A stretch of 64,000 nucleotides of DNA from positions 124,001 to 188,000 of the forward strand of contig NZ_CAXBGN010000006.1 of the NCBI RefSeq assembly GCF_963975415.1. Reading direction: 5' to 3'. Both the position numbers and the translations under genes were made by a program. Under the pieces are notes generated by a model. It saw only the letters and a list, made by a program, of their open reading frames with translations. It made no database searches and was not told the DNA's origin. Below, piece after piece: positions 45,490 to 54,362 of the stretch; positions within the stretch are counted from its first letter, which is position 1, and the number at the start of each line of letters is the position of its first letter. Source of the DNA: Kriegella sp963975415. GTDB lineage: Bacteria > Bacteroidota > Bacteroidia > Flavobacteriales > Flavobacteriaceae.

Positions 45490-45928
45490 AATAAGGTCTT
45501 GAATTCAAATAAATAAACTACGACAAGGTAGTCTTGAATTTGTATTTTGATTAATTTTAGCATCGGTTTCGGCATATAAAACGGTGATTTTCACATAATA
45601 TTTTATTCCGAAAAAAAAATCTTAAATCGGTTTGAACATCCATTGAAAATCACAACGGCGTTTCTAATCTTCATAACGGATCAAAACGCAATATAGTATG
45701 AACAATCGGTTTTCTTTTCCACATCAACGATCAAATATGACCGTTAAGGAATAAAAAAGTAATTTTGAACCGTATAATCGATATTTTTGACCCAATTTGT
45801 ATTACGTTCAGTACAGATTCGAAAAATAATGTATTCTTTATATAAGATAATCGGTAAATGCTCGTTTACATGAGTAGTTCAAAATCAAAGAACTTTGTAA
45901 TAGGGAACCAAAACTTTGACACTAAAAA
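45490..45928. other. 439-bp divergent intergenic region between gldJ and porV
   Basis: No gene is visible. Two plus-strand TAnnTTTG boxes occur, TAATTTTG (45760-45767) and TATTTTTG (45782-45789), about 140 bp before porV; the spacing of the second to an upstream TTTG is only 14, so promoter use is uncertain. No remnant of porU was recognised here. Confidence 0.5.
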
Positions 45929-47077
45929 ATGAAGAAATTAGCAGTATTTTTACTTTTGACCACAGTATTCAAACTTGCTGCCCAAGAAGAACAAAGGGTA
46001 ATAACTACAGCAGTTCCCTTTTTGACCATTGCTGCCGACGCTAGATCTGCCGGGATGGCCGATATGGGAGTTGCTACATCGGTTGATGCTTTTTCGCAGC
46101 AATGGAATTCCGCAAAGTTTGCTTTTGCCGAGCGAAAAATGGGCATCGGAGTGAGTTATACACCCTATTTGGAAAGTGTTATTGCTGACATCGGGCTATT
46201 AAGTGCGAACTATTATAATAAAATTAATGACCAGAGTGCTTTTGCCCTTAGTTTACGCTATTTTACTTTGGGAGAAATAGAGTTAAGACAAACGCTTGAT
46301 GATGGGGGAACTATAGTAAAGCCTAATGAATTGTCCTTTGATGGATCTTATTCATTAAAATTGAGTCCTACATTTTCAATGGGTGTAGGGGCCAGGTATA
46401 TCAGGTCGAATCTGAAATTACCCCAAGAGGGATCTATTGATTCGAAAGCAGCCAGTACTTTGGCAGTAGACGTTTCAGGGTATTATAGATCAAGGGAGAT
46501 TGCTTATAACAGTTTTGATGGTCGTTGGAGAGCAGGATTCAATCTTTCCAATTTAGGGGGGAAGATTGCGTATGATGAAAATGGGCAGGAAAATTTCATA
46601 CCTACCAATTTAAAGTTTGGTGTAGGCTTTGATTTTATACTGGATCAAGATAATGTTCTTGGGCTTACCTCGGAATTCAATAAACTATTAGTGCCAACCC
46701 CTCAAGATTTTAATGGTGACGGACAACTCGATAGTGCAGATAATGATGAATATCAGGATATCGGTTTTTTTAGTGGAGTCTTTAAATCTTTTGGTGATGC
46801 CCCTGATGGTTTTGGGGAAGAACTTAAAGAATTTACATGGGCCCTGGGTGCTGAATATGTCTATCAAGATGCCTTTATGCTGAGAACGGGGTATTTCAAC
46901 GAGAGCGAGGAAAAAGGCTATCGAAAGTTTTTTACCTTGGGTGCCGGATTTAAGTTCAAGTCTGCCCAAGTTGATTTGGCCTATTTGTTTTCGGCCTCAA
47001 AAGTGCGCAACCCCGTGGAAAACACTTTACGGTTTTCACTTACTTTTAATTTAGGGGATGAGTTTTATAATGATTGA
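45929..47077 (+). CDS. porV: Type IX secretion outer-membrane protein PorV
   Basis: PorV is a FadL-like 14-strand outer-membrane barrel that receives cargo from the type IX translocon and passes it to the attachment complex. The 382-residue protein has a signal peptide ending KLAAQ (about 19) and the typical start VITTAVPFLTIAADARSAGMADMGVAT. Later blocks such as QQWNSAKFAF, NLSNLGGKIAY and the C-terminal strands ending LRFSLTFNLGDEFYND are typical of PorV/LptO. An acidic loop DFNGDGQLDSADNDEYQD (about 258-275) looks calcium-binding. The giant adhesin in this window carries a type B sorting signal, which in other flavobacteria need not depend on PorV. A strong terminator follows. Confidence 0.94.
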   Translation: MKKLAVFLLLTTVFKLAAQEEQRVITTAVPFLTIAADARSAGMADMGVATSVDAFSQQWNSAKFAFAERKMGIGVSYTPYLESVIADIGLLSANYYNKINDQSAFALSLRYFTLGEIELRQTLDDGGTIVKPNELSFDGSYSLKLSPTFSMGVGARYIRSNLKLPQEGSIDSKAASTLAVDVSGYYRSREIAYNSFDGRWRAGFNLSNLGGKIAYDENGQENFIPTNLKFGVGFDFILDQDNVLGLTSEFNKLLVPTPQDFNGDGQLDSADNDEYQDIGFFSGVFKSFGDAPDGFGEELKEFTWALGAEYVYQDAFMLRTGYFNESEEKGYRKFFTLGAGFKFKSAQVDLAYLFSASKVRNPVENTLRFSLTFNLGDEFYND

Positions 47078-47103
47078 GTAAATTTATCACGATACTACTT
47101 TTG

Positions 47104-47129
47104 AAGCCTGCTACAGCAGGCTTTTTTTT
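47104..47129 (+). terminator. Intrinsic terminator of porV
   Basis: The 8-bp stem AAGCCTGC/GCAGGCTT with a TACA loop runs into eight T residues, 27 bp after the porV stop. Confidence 0.92.
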
Positions 47130-47265
47130 GTTATAGAATTTAAGCATTGGTGTTCCTAAGGAAATGCAGTACTTTTATAGGCTGGCATATTTTTTTTGAA
47201 ATGTGGAATATGCTCGACAAAAGTATATATGGTTTATATGATAAGCGGGCATTAACTTTTGCTAA

Positions 47266-47751
47266 ATGAGAAAACAAAAAATAACTATTGAATTAAGCAT
47301 ATTCGAGACTATCGAAGATTTGCCTTCGGCCCATCAAGAACTGATGCGAAAAGCTGTAGAAGCAAGAAAAAATGCCTATGCGCCATACTCAAACTTCGAA
47401 GTAGGGGCGGCAGTACTGCTGGAAAATGGGGAAGTAGTCATTGGCAACAATCAGGAGAACGCCTCGTACCCATCCGGTTTATGTGCAGAACGCGTTGCAG
47501 TTTTTCAGGCAGGTGCTAAATATCCGGGAATTTCGATTAGTTCCATCGCTATTTCCGCCACATCGAAGAATTATCTGGTCGATAAGCCCGCAGCTCCTTG
47601 CGGTAACTGCCGTCAGGCTATTTCCGAATACGAGGTGAAACAAAGAAGTGCCATTAAACTATTTTTGATGGGAGAAACTGGTGAAGTAATTGTCTGTAAT
47701 TCATTGGCAGACATCCTTCCACTTGCCTTTGATAGTTCATTTTTAGAATGA
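47266..47751 (+). CDS. cdd: Cytidine deaminase
   Basis: This enzyme converts cytidine and deoxycytidine to (deoxy)uridine in pyrimidine salvage. The 161-residue protein carries the zinc site: GLCAERVAVFQAG with Cys73 and catalytic Glu75, and PCGNCRQ with Cys112 and Cys115. The substrate-binding YAPYSNFEVGAA (about 38-49) is also present. It is longer than the ~130-residue tetrameric enzymes by an N-terminal extension of ~20 residues, usual in Bacteroidota. It lies between porV, which ends in a terminator, and pdhA, each with independent transcription likely. Confidence 0.95.
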   Translation: MRKQKITIELSIFETIEDLPSAHQELMRKAVEARKNAYAPYSNFEVGAAVLLENGEVVIGNNQENASYPSGLCAERVAVFQAGAKYPGISISSIAISATSKNYLVDKPAAPCGNCRQAISEYEVKQRSAIKLFLMGETGEVIVCNSLADILPLAFDSSFLE

Positions 47752-47840
47752 ACTGTTATAAGAATCACCCAATTATTTGTTTTTTTACTTGGATGAAGGA
47801 CTTGCTCTGTATTTGTTTTTCCATCAAGCTTTTGACTTTA

Positions 47841-47874
47841 TTGTTTTATCGATTCATTTATATGTGTATTTTTG
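47841..47874 (+). promoter_or_regulatory. Candidate promoter of pdhA-pdhC
   Basis: TTG (47841-47843), a 23-base spacer and TATTTTTG (47867-47874) fit the upper spacing limit of the flavobacterial consensus. The leader to the pdhA start would be about 70 nt. Confidence 0.5.
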
Positions 47875-47948
47875 TTTCCTGATTTTCGTTATCTTGATGC
47901 TGTTAAAGTTGATGCGAAACGTAGAAATTCTAAATTAAACACCGATTA

Positions 47949-48947
47949 ATGGAAAAAATAACCAAAGAGACCTACCTGAAGTGGTATGAAGACATGTTGT
48001 TTTGGAGGAAGTTTGAAGATAAGCTTGCTGCAGTTTATATTCAGCAAAAAGTACGCGGATTTCTCCATTTATATAATGGGCAAGAAGCTGTTTTGGCGGG
48101 TGCTCTGCATGCCATGGACCTTACCAAGGATAAAATGATTACTGCGTATCGGAACCACGTTCAGCCCATAGGAATGGGTGTTGATCCTAAAAGAGTGATG
48201 GCAGAACTTTATGGAAAAGTAACCGGAACATCTCAAGGAATGGGTGGTTCGATGCATATTTTTTCAAAGGAACACCGGTTTTATGGTGGGCACGGTATTG
48301 TCGGTGGACAAATACCTTTGGGTGCTGGTATTGCTTTTGCAGACAAGTACTTCAAACGAAATGCAGTAACCTTGTGCTATATGGGCGATGGAGCGGTAAG
48401 ACAAGGTTCTTTTCATGAAGCCCTAAACCTAGCAATGCTTTGGCAGTTACCGGTGGTGTTCATTTGCGAGAATAATGGATATGCCATGGGAACTTCGGTG
48501 GCCAGAACTTCACATTCTACTGAAATTTGGAAATTAGGTCTAGGTTATGAAATGCCCTGTGGCCCCGTTGATGGTATGGATCCCGTAACGGTAGCCCAAG
48601 AAATGAGCAAAGCTATCGAAAGAGCGAGAAGTGGTGGTGGGCCAACTTTCTTAGAGATGAAAACTTATCGCTATCGAGGTCATTCGATGTCAGACGCACA
48701 GCATTATCGAACGAAGGAGGAAGTCGAAGAGTACAAAAAAATAGACCCCATATCACAAGTGCTTACGGTGATAAAAGAAAATAATTATGCGACCGAGGAG
48801 GAAATCAAGGAAATTGACAAACAGGTCAAGGCTAAGGTTTCCGAATGCGAGAAATTCGCAGAAGAGTCTGATTATCCTCCGGTAAATCAATTATATGATA
48901 TGGTCTATGAGCAGGAAGATTATCCATTTGTACAACATAAACAATAG
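47949..48947 (+). CDS. pdhA: Pyruvate dehydrogenase E1 component, alpha subunit
   Basis: The alpha subunit of the alpha2beta2 E1 enzyme binds thiamine diphosphate and decarboxylates pyruvate. The 332-residue protein has the TPP-binding signature starting GDGAVRQGSFHEALN and ending CENN (146-176), the active-site region KVRGFLHLYNGQEAV, and the phosphorylation-loop-like YRYRGHSMSDAQHYR. The length fits bacterial PdhA. The E2 gene follows after 4 bp, but the E1-beta gene is not in this window. This arrangement is common in Flavobacteriia, where E1-beta is encoded elsewhere. A 2-oxoisovalerate substrate is less likely given the E2 partner. Confidence 0.94.
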   Translation: MEKITKETYLKWYEDMLFWRKFEDKLAAVYIQQKVRGFLHLYNGQEAVLAGALHAMDLTKDKMITAYRNHVQPIGMGVDPKRVMAELYGKVTGTSQGMGGSMHIFSKEHRFYGGHGIVGGQIPLGAGIAFADKYFKRNAVTLCYMGDGAVRQGSFHEALNLAMLWQLPVVFICENNGYAMGTSVARTSHSTEIWKLGLGYEMPCGPVDGMDPVTVAQEMSKAIERARSGGGPTFLEMKTYRYRGHSMSDAQHYRTKEEVEEYKKIDPISQVLTVIKENNYATEEEIKEIDKQVKAKVSECEKFAEESDYPPVNQLYDMVYEQEDYPFVQHKQ

Positions 48948-48951
48948 GTAG

Positions 48952-50610
48952 ATGGCAGAAGTAATAAACATGCCCAGATTGAGCGATACCATGGAAGAGG
49001 GTACCGTTGCAAAATGGCTTAAGAAAGTTGGAGATAAGATTGAAGAAGGAGATATTTTAGCTGAAATCGAGACTGACAAGGCAACCATGGAATTCGAATC
49101 TTTTCATGAGGGTACTTTGTTACATATTGGTATCGAAGAAGGTGATGGTGCACCTGTTGATTCACTTTTGGCTATTATCGGTGAAGAAGGCGAAGATATT
49201 TCAAGTTTGCTCAATGGATCGAGTGAACCCTCGGATGACGGTTCTGAAAGCTCAGAAGAAAATGCCGAACACGAAGAGACTGCGGAAGTTGAGGCTAATG
49301 ATGCTCAGGCTCCGGCTACAGAAATCCCTGAAGGTGTTGAGGTTGTTAAGATGCCTCGGTTAAGTGATACCATGGAAGAGGGCACCGTGGCCACTTGGCT
49401 GAAGAAAGTGGGGGATGAAGTAGAGGAAGGAGACATTTTGGCGGAGATTGAAACTGATAAAGCTACCATGGAATTTGAATCCTTTTATTCCGGTACTTTA
49501 TTGTACGTAGGTATTCAAGAAGGTGAGTCTGCACCGGTTGATGAAGTGTTGGCGATCATTGGTCCGAAAGAGACTGATGTTGATGCGGTATTGAATGCGG
49601 GAAAGGCTGCCCCTAAAAAGGCTCCTTCCCAAGAAAAAACTTCAGCGGCTTCCGACGAAAAAATAGAAAAGTCTACATCTGATTCGGATACAAAATCAGT
49701 AAATGACGGACAGCGCATTTTTGTCTCCCCATTGGCTAAAAAAATGGCCGAGGATAAGGGTATCGATTTAAGCAATGTTCAAGGTACCGGTGATAATGGA
49801 AGGATAACCAAAAGAGACATAGAAAACTTTAAACCCGCACAACAGCCTGCCAAAGCGGAAAGCTCTACCGTAAAAGCGGCTTCAGATAGTAAGGTTGCTA
49901 CGTCGCCGGTAAATCTGCCTGTTGGCGAAGAAGGTTACGAAGATGTGAAAAATTCGCAGATGCGTAAGACGATTGCGAAGCGATTGAGCGAATCTAAATT
50001 CACCGCGCCCCATTATTATTTGACTATTGAGGTTGATATGGATAATGCATGGGCATCACGACTACAAATTAACGATCTACCGGATACTAAGGTATCATTT
50101 AATGATATGGTGGTCAAAGCATGTGCTATGGCCTTGAAAAAGCATCCGCAAGTGAACACCACGTGGAAAGGTGATTCAATGCGTTATAACCATCACGTGC
50201 ATATGGGTGTCGCTGTTGCAGTCGATGATGGTCTGGTTGTTCCGGTATTGAAGTTCTCCGATCAAATGAGTCTCACACAAATAGGATCGGCGGTTAAAGA
50301 TATGGCGGGTAGGGCCCGAAATAAAAAATTGACACCGGCAGAAATGGATGGAAGTACCTTTACGGTTTCCAATTTAGGAATGTTCGGGATAAGAGAGTTT
50401 ACTTCGATTATCAATCAGCCAAACTCGGCTATTTTGTCGGTGGGCGCAATTGTTGAAAAACCCGTGGTGAAAAAAGGTGAAATCGTCGTAGGTAAAACCA
50501 TGACGGTAACATTGGCCTGCGATCACAGAACCGTTGATGGCGCTACTGGGTCTCAGTTCCTTTTGACACTTCGGTCCTTTTTGGAAAACCCGGTTACTAT
50601 GTTGGCCTAG
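48952..50610 (+). CDS. pdhC: Pyruvate dehydrogenase E2 (dihydrolipoyl acetyltransferase) with two lipoyl domains
   Basis: E2 forms the complex core and transfers the acetyl group to CoA. The 552-residue protein has two nearly identical lipoyl domains (about 1-78 and 130-206), each with EIETDKATMEFES; the lipoylated lysines are Lys43 and Lys170. Acidic linkers follow, then a peripheral-subunit-binding domain (VSPLAKKMAEDKGIDLSNVQ, about 260-290). The catalytic acyltransferase domain starts MRKTIAKRLSESK and ends with the HxxxD motif DHRTVDG (His525, Asp529). It is translationally close to pdhA (4 bp) and is followed by a terminator. The duplicated lipoyl domain is visible at DNA level as two similar ~240-bp stretches about 380 bp apart. 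Confidence 0.95.
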   Translation: MAEVINMPRLSDTMEEGTVAKWLKKVGDKIEEGDILAEIETDKATMEFESFHEGTLLHIGIEEGDGAPVDSLLAIIGEEGEDISSLLNGSSEPSDDGSESSEENAEHEETAEVEANDAQAPATEIPEGVEVVKMPRLSDTMEEGTVATWLKKVGDEVEEGDILAEIETDKATMEFESFYSGTLLYVGIQEGESAPVDEVLAIIGPKETDVDAVLNAGKAAPKKAPSQEKTSAASDEKIEKSTSDSDTKSVNDGQRIFVSPLAKKMAEDKGIDLSNVQGTGDNGRITKRDIENFKPAQQPAKAESSTVKAASDSKVATSPVNLPVGEEGYEDVKNSQMRKTIAKRLSESKFTAPHYYLTIEVDMDNAWASRLQINDLPDTKVSFNDMVVKACAMALKKHPQVNTTWKGDSMRYNHHVHMGVAVAVDDGLVVPVLKFSDQMSLTQIGSAVKDMAGRARNKKLTPAEMDGSTFTVSNLGMFGIREFTSIINQPNSAILSVGAIVEKPVVKKGEIVVGKTMTVTLACDHRTVDGATGSQFLLTLRSFLENPVTMLA

Positions 50611-50638
50611 GTTTTCTTGGATAAGATATAATGAATTG

Positions 50639-50667
50639 AACATCCGTCGTGGGCGGATGTTTTTTTA
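50639..50667 (+). terminator. Intrinsic terminator of pdhA-pdhC
   Basis: The 8-bp stem AACATCCG/CGGATGTT with a 7-nt loop is followed by a T-run, 28 bp after the E2 stop. Confidence 0.88.
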
Positions 50668-50836
50668 TTTTTAGGGTTATCCTGGTCATCTTAACGATAA
50701 GATACTGCCTTTAAGCCTAATCATTTTTTGTTTTAGCTGCATACCCGTATCTTTCCCGATTGGTGGTAGTAAATGTAGTCATATAGGAGAGCGTACGTTG
50801 TGTCATCCCCTGGTTAAATCGGCATAAATTTTTTAA

Positions 50837-51904
50837 ATGAAAACGTATTTCACAGTATTGTTGTTGGGATTTTTAATTGGTTGTGGTAGTTCTAAGGTTG
50901 AGCAAGAAGTCGTGTTGAACGAAACTGCACGTGCAAGTTCAAGTACGACTACAAGTATTGGAACTGAATCTGATAAGAGTGAATTAACTCATGCGAATGA
51001 CGTTCCAATTCGAAGTTTTAACATCGCACAAGAGCACTTTTCCAATAACGAAAAAGTAGCGGAAATAATGAATTTCCTGGCATCCGACGAATTGCAAGGG
51101 CGTGAGACCGGTAGCGAAGGAATCGCTAAGGCTGCAGATTTTATCGAGACGAGCTTTAAAGAAAATGGTATAGCACCTTATTTTTCTTCTTATCGTGATA
51201 CCTTGGTCAATTTTGATCAACCCGCTTTTAATATCGTTGGATTTGTCGAAGGGAAAGACCCACTGCTTAAAAAGCAGTTCATTATCATTGGTGCACATTA
51301 TGATCATATCGGAACTTTGACCGAAGAGAATGGTGATAGCATAGCCAACGGAGCGAACGATAACGCTTCAGGAACCACGACCGTATTAGAGCTTGCACGA
51401 TATTTTGGGGCTATGCGTGATAACAGGCGTAGTATAATTTTTGCACTCTTTAGTGCCGAGGAAAAAGGGCTTATAGGGTCAAAACACTTGGCGCAAAAGT
51501 TAAAAGGGGAAAATTTAAACCTTTATGCCATGTTGAATTTTGAGATGGTCGGTGTACCCTTGTCGGGGAGAAATTACGACATGTACGTGACCGGTTATCG
51601 AAATTCTAATTTGGCTGAAATATGCAACCGATATGCAAAAGAAAAGTTGGTGGGTTTTCTTCCGTCTGCAGCCGATATGAATCTTTTTCAACGGTCTGAT
51701 AACTATCCGTTCTTTTCTGAATTTAACGTGCCGGCCCAAACTTTTTGTACCTTCGACTTTACTAATTTTAATCATTATCACAAAGTAGGTGATGAGAATG
51801 CCCTTATGAATTTTGACCACATGGCATCCATAATAAACAAAAGTATTCCAGTGGTAAAAGGCATTGCGAATTCACCTATCAAAGAGATTATTTGGCATCG
51901 TTAA
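50837..51904 (+). CDS. M28-family zinc aminopeptidase, lipoprotein
   Basis: This 355-residue exported metallopeptidase has a lipoprotein signal ending FLIGC (Cys16), a Ser/Thr-rich linker (about 32-45), and an M28 catalytic domain from ~75. Zinc-site residues are His154 in GAHYDH, bridging Asp175 in GANDNASG, and Glu208/Glu209 in SAEEKG, the catalytic and metal pair. Additional ligands fall in the C-terminal half (for example HYHKVGDE). The likely role is trimming peptides in the periplasm or at the surface. The SDR gene begins 1 bp after its stop, so the two are translationally coupled although unrelated in function. Confidence 0.9.
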   Translation: MKTYFTVLLLGFLIGCGSSKVEQEVVLNETARASSSTTTSIGTESDKSELTHANDVPIRSFNIAQEHFSNNEKVAEIMNFLASDELQGRETGSEGIAKAADFIETSFKENGIAPYFSSYRDTLVNFDQPAFNIVGFVEGKDPLLKKQFIIIGAHYDHIGTLTEENGDSIANGANDNASGTTTVLELARYFGAMRDNRRSIIFALFSAEEKGLIGSKHLAQKLKGENLNLYAMLNFEMVGVPLSGRNYDMYVTGYRNSNLAEICNRYAKEKLVGFLPSAADMNLFQRSDNYPFFSEFNVPAQTFCTFDFTNFNHYHKVGDENALMNFDHMASIINKSIPVVKGIANSPIKEIIWHR

Positions 51905-51905
51905 T

Positions 51906-52586
51906 ATGGCAAACGTAATAATAACGGGTACGAGTAGGGGCATCGGTTTTGAATTGGCAAAACTTTTCGCTGAGGAAGGACATCAGGTTTTGGCACTTTC
52001 TAGAAACAATGCGCCTATTGCAGCTTTGAAGCATAAGAATATAGTTTCCTTTTCATTTGATCTCTTCAAGGCCAATGATGTGGATAAGCTAAGGACGTTT
52101 TTATGTGATCAATGGAAAACCGTAGATATTTTGATTAATAATGCCGGAAGATTGGTTAACAAGCCTTTTTTAGAAACTACTTCAAAAGAGTTCGAAGAGG
52201 TTTATAAGGTAAATGTTTTTGGGGTGGCCGAAATGACGAAAACCGTTATTCCCAAGATGCCAAAGAATGGTCATGTTGTCACCATAAGTTCGATGGGTGG
52301 GGTGCAAGGCAGTGTTAAATTCCCAGGGCTTTCCGCTTATAGTAGTAGCAAAGGTGCTGCCATAACATTGACAGAGCTTTGGGCCGAGGAGTTTAAGGAA
52401 ACTGGGCCATTTTTTAATGTACTGGCCTTGGGTGCCGTGCAGACTGAAATGTTGCAAGAAGCCTTTCCTGGTTATCAAGCCCCAACAACAGCGCTCGAAA
52501 TGGCAGCCTATATCAAAGAATTCGCTTTAACTGGGCATAAATTGTATAACGGAAAACTATTACAGGTAAGCAATAGTACGCCTTGA
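51906..52586 (+). CDS. Short-chain dehydrogenase/reductase
   Basis: This 226-residue SDR has TGTSRGIG at 7-14, an NNAG motif near 80, and a catalytic Ser with YSSSK Tyr/Lys. I start it at 51906 (MANVIITG) because the longer frame to 51864 would overlap the M28 gene by 41 bp and adds no family sequence. The cofactor is probably NADP(H), judged from the Arg near the end of strand 2 (LSRN). The substrate is unknown. It is the second gene of a coupled pair with the M28 peptidase and is convergent with the AI-2E permease gene. Confidence 0.86.
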   Translation: MANVIITGTSRGIGFELAKLFAEEGHQVLALSRNNAPIAALKHKNIVSFSFDLFKANDVDKLRTFLCDQWKTVDILINNAGRLVNKPFLETTSKEFEEVYKVNVFGVAEMTKTVIPKMPKNGHVVTISSMGGVQGSVKFPGLSAYSSSKGAAITLTELWAEEFKETGPFFNVLALGAVQTEMLQEAFPGYQAPTTALEMAAYIKEFALTGHKLYNGKLLQVSNSTP

Positions 52587-52618
52587 AGGTAGCTTTTTAC
52601 TACTTTTTAGCTACAATT

Positions 52619-53656
52619 TTATTTAGCCCCTTTGCCAGAAATTAAGCGTGCTATAAGCTGTGTCTGTGGAAATTGCTCTAGTATTATCTTAAGAAAAACG
52701 GTCAATGGTATCGCCATGATTAAACCTGGTATTCCCCAAATAAAGCCCCATAACATTAGCATAACCAAAACGGTTATTATGTTTATGGAAAATGATTTGC
52801 CCATTAAAATAGGCTCGAGAATACTACCAAAGAGTATCTGTACCCCGGTTATTATCAGAATAAAAAATAGCAGATGACCTGTTGTGTCTAACTCTACAAA
52901 GGCAAATATACTCGTCATGATGACCGATATAAAAGAGCCAATCATTTGTACAAAATTGATTACAAAGGCAAAAAGACCCCAAAAGATGGGGAAACTGACG
53001 CCGAAAAAGTAACAGGCCAAGCCAATACCGATGCCCGTACCCAAGCTTACCAGAAATTTTACCTTAATAAAAGTGATAAGGTCTTTTTCAATCTTCATAA
53101 ATGTTTTGACCGAAGCATGTTTTTGCTTTAGAATGGTAGAATTTAATAACTTCTGAACATTAATTGATTCTGCCAACCATAGAATAACAAAAAAGGCGGT
53201 CATTAAAATCATGGTGAGAAAATTACCAATAAAACCTAAGGTCGAACCAAAATTCTGCATAACATAATCCCTGTCGATAAAATGGTTTAACACAGGTTCG
53301 TCTTCCGCATATGGAATACCAAATACCGTTTCCAAAGAGATAAGTAGAGTCTCAAGCTTTGTTTCGGCTTTTTCCAAGAATACCTCGTCGGTCGCCCGTA
53401 TTTCACGACTTGAAAGCTGTACCAGTTCTCCTCCAATTTTTAGGGCTCCTATTATGATAAGTATGACAATAAAAATACTCAAGCCTTGCGATAGCCTTTT
53501 TTTACGTAACCAACGCATTAGGGGTAAAAACAGCAGGGCGATAAACATTGAGAATACCAAAGGAACAAGAATAAAAGAAAGTATCTTCAATAAGTAAAAT
53601 ACGAGTGGAATTACTATTATTAGTAATAACCTATTGGTGGTTCTTAAATTGTTCAT
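52619..53656 (-). CDS. AI-2E family (PerM/TqsA-like) membrane permease
   Basis: This integral membrane protein of the UPF0118/AI-2E exporter family has about 345 residues and seven or eight hydrophobic segments. The N-terminal pair is LLLIIVIPLVFYLLKILSFI and FIALLFLPLMRWL. The C-terminal half has the family-typical VTGVQILFGSILEPILMGK and LMLWGFIWGIPGLIMAIPLT. Members export autoinducer-2 or exchange sodium for protons in other bacteria; the substrate here is unknown. I prefer the start MNNLRTTNRLL at 53656; the frame is open to 53722, which would add 22 residues with no family features. It is convergent with the SDR gene 32 bp away. Confidence 0.87.
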   Translation of the reverse strand: MNNLRTTNRLLLIIVIPLVFYLLKILSFILVPLVFSMFIALLFLPLMRWLRKKRLSQGLSIFIVILIIIGALKIGGELVQLSSREIRATDEVFLEKAETKLETLLISLETVFGIPYAEDEPVLNHFIDRDYVMQNFGSTLGFIGNFLTMILMTAFFVILWLAESINVQKLLNSTILKQKHASVKTFMKIEKDLITFIKVKFLVSLGTGIGIGLACYFFGVSFPIFWGLFAFVINFVQMIGSFISVIMTSIFAFVELDTTGHLLFFILIITGVQILFGSILEPILMGKSFSINIITVLVMLMLWGFIWGIPGLIMAIPLTVFLKIILEQFPQTQLIARLISGKGAK

Positions 53657-53846
53657 TGAATGTAATAACATTGATATAAAGACTTGCAAAGGTAAATGAA
53701 AGAAGTACACTGCTGAGCTCAAATCAAAGAAATGTGGGAAGATTTGTCAATACAACTAAAAAAATGCGATTTTGGTTTTTGATGAATAAATTAAGGTGAG
53801 AATAGTCGCTAACTATCTGATGTTGATTGGAGTATTGGATAGAAAA

Positions 53847-54218
53847 CTATACATGCTGGTCAATTAGAATCGTATTTCCATCTGGGTCGGTGATTACTGC
53901 ACTTGCCGGTCCGGAAGTGTCTTCCTTTGCTTCGTTATCTAATTTCAGTCCTTTGCTTTTAAGCATCTTTTGAATTTCTCTAACATCGTCAAAGTCTTTA
54001 AGTTTATTTGCATTTTCATCCCATCCGGGGTTAAATGTTATTATATTATTTTCAAACATGCCTTGAAATAATCCGATAAGGGCATTACCGTTTTTCATAA
54101 TCAGGTAGTTTTTTTCTAAATCCCCTGCAAAAACTGAAAAACCGAGATTTTCATAGAATGACTTTGAAACTTTAATGTTCTTTACAGATAAACTTATTGA
54201 AAATGCGCCTAATTTCAT
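53847..54218 (-). CDS. VOC-family (glyoxalase/bleomycin-resistance fold) protein
   Basis: A 123-residue single-module vicinal-oxygen-chelate protein. The N-terminal half opens AFSISLSVKNIKVSKSFYEN with LGFSVF, and the C-terminal half ends SAVITDPDGNTILIDQHV, both typical of the beta-alpha-beta-beta-beta fold. The classic metal ligands of glyoxalase I are not all obvious, so activity is uncertain; such proteins may be lyases, dioxygenases or antibiotic-binding proteins. It stands alone on the minus strand. Confidence 0.85.
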   Translation of the reverse strand: MKLGAFSISLSVKNIKVSKSFYENLGFSVFAGDLEKNYLIMKNGNALIGLFQGMFENNIITFNPGWDENANKLKDFDDVREIQKMLKSKGLKLDNEAKEDTSGPASAVITDPDGNTILIDQHV

Positions 54219-54323
54219 GATGCTTATTTTTATGAATGATGTCTGAAGACCGTAAATTCTACAAACCGGTTGAATCTCCCCTTTGACTATTCCAAGTTAA
54301 AAAAAAATTATGGATGCCGACAG

Positions 54324-54357
54324 TTTGTTTTTTCCATTTAATAAAAACTTATTTTTG
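54324..54357 (+). promoter_or_regulatory. Promoter of the SprT-like gene, possibly leaderless
   Basis: TTTG (54324-54327), a 22-base spacer and TATTTTTG (54350-54357) match the Bacteroidota consensus. The GTG start codon is only 5 bases past the -7 box, so transcription would begin at or next to the start codon. Confidence 0.6.
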
Positions 54358-54362
54358 CCCAA

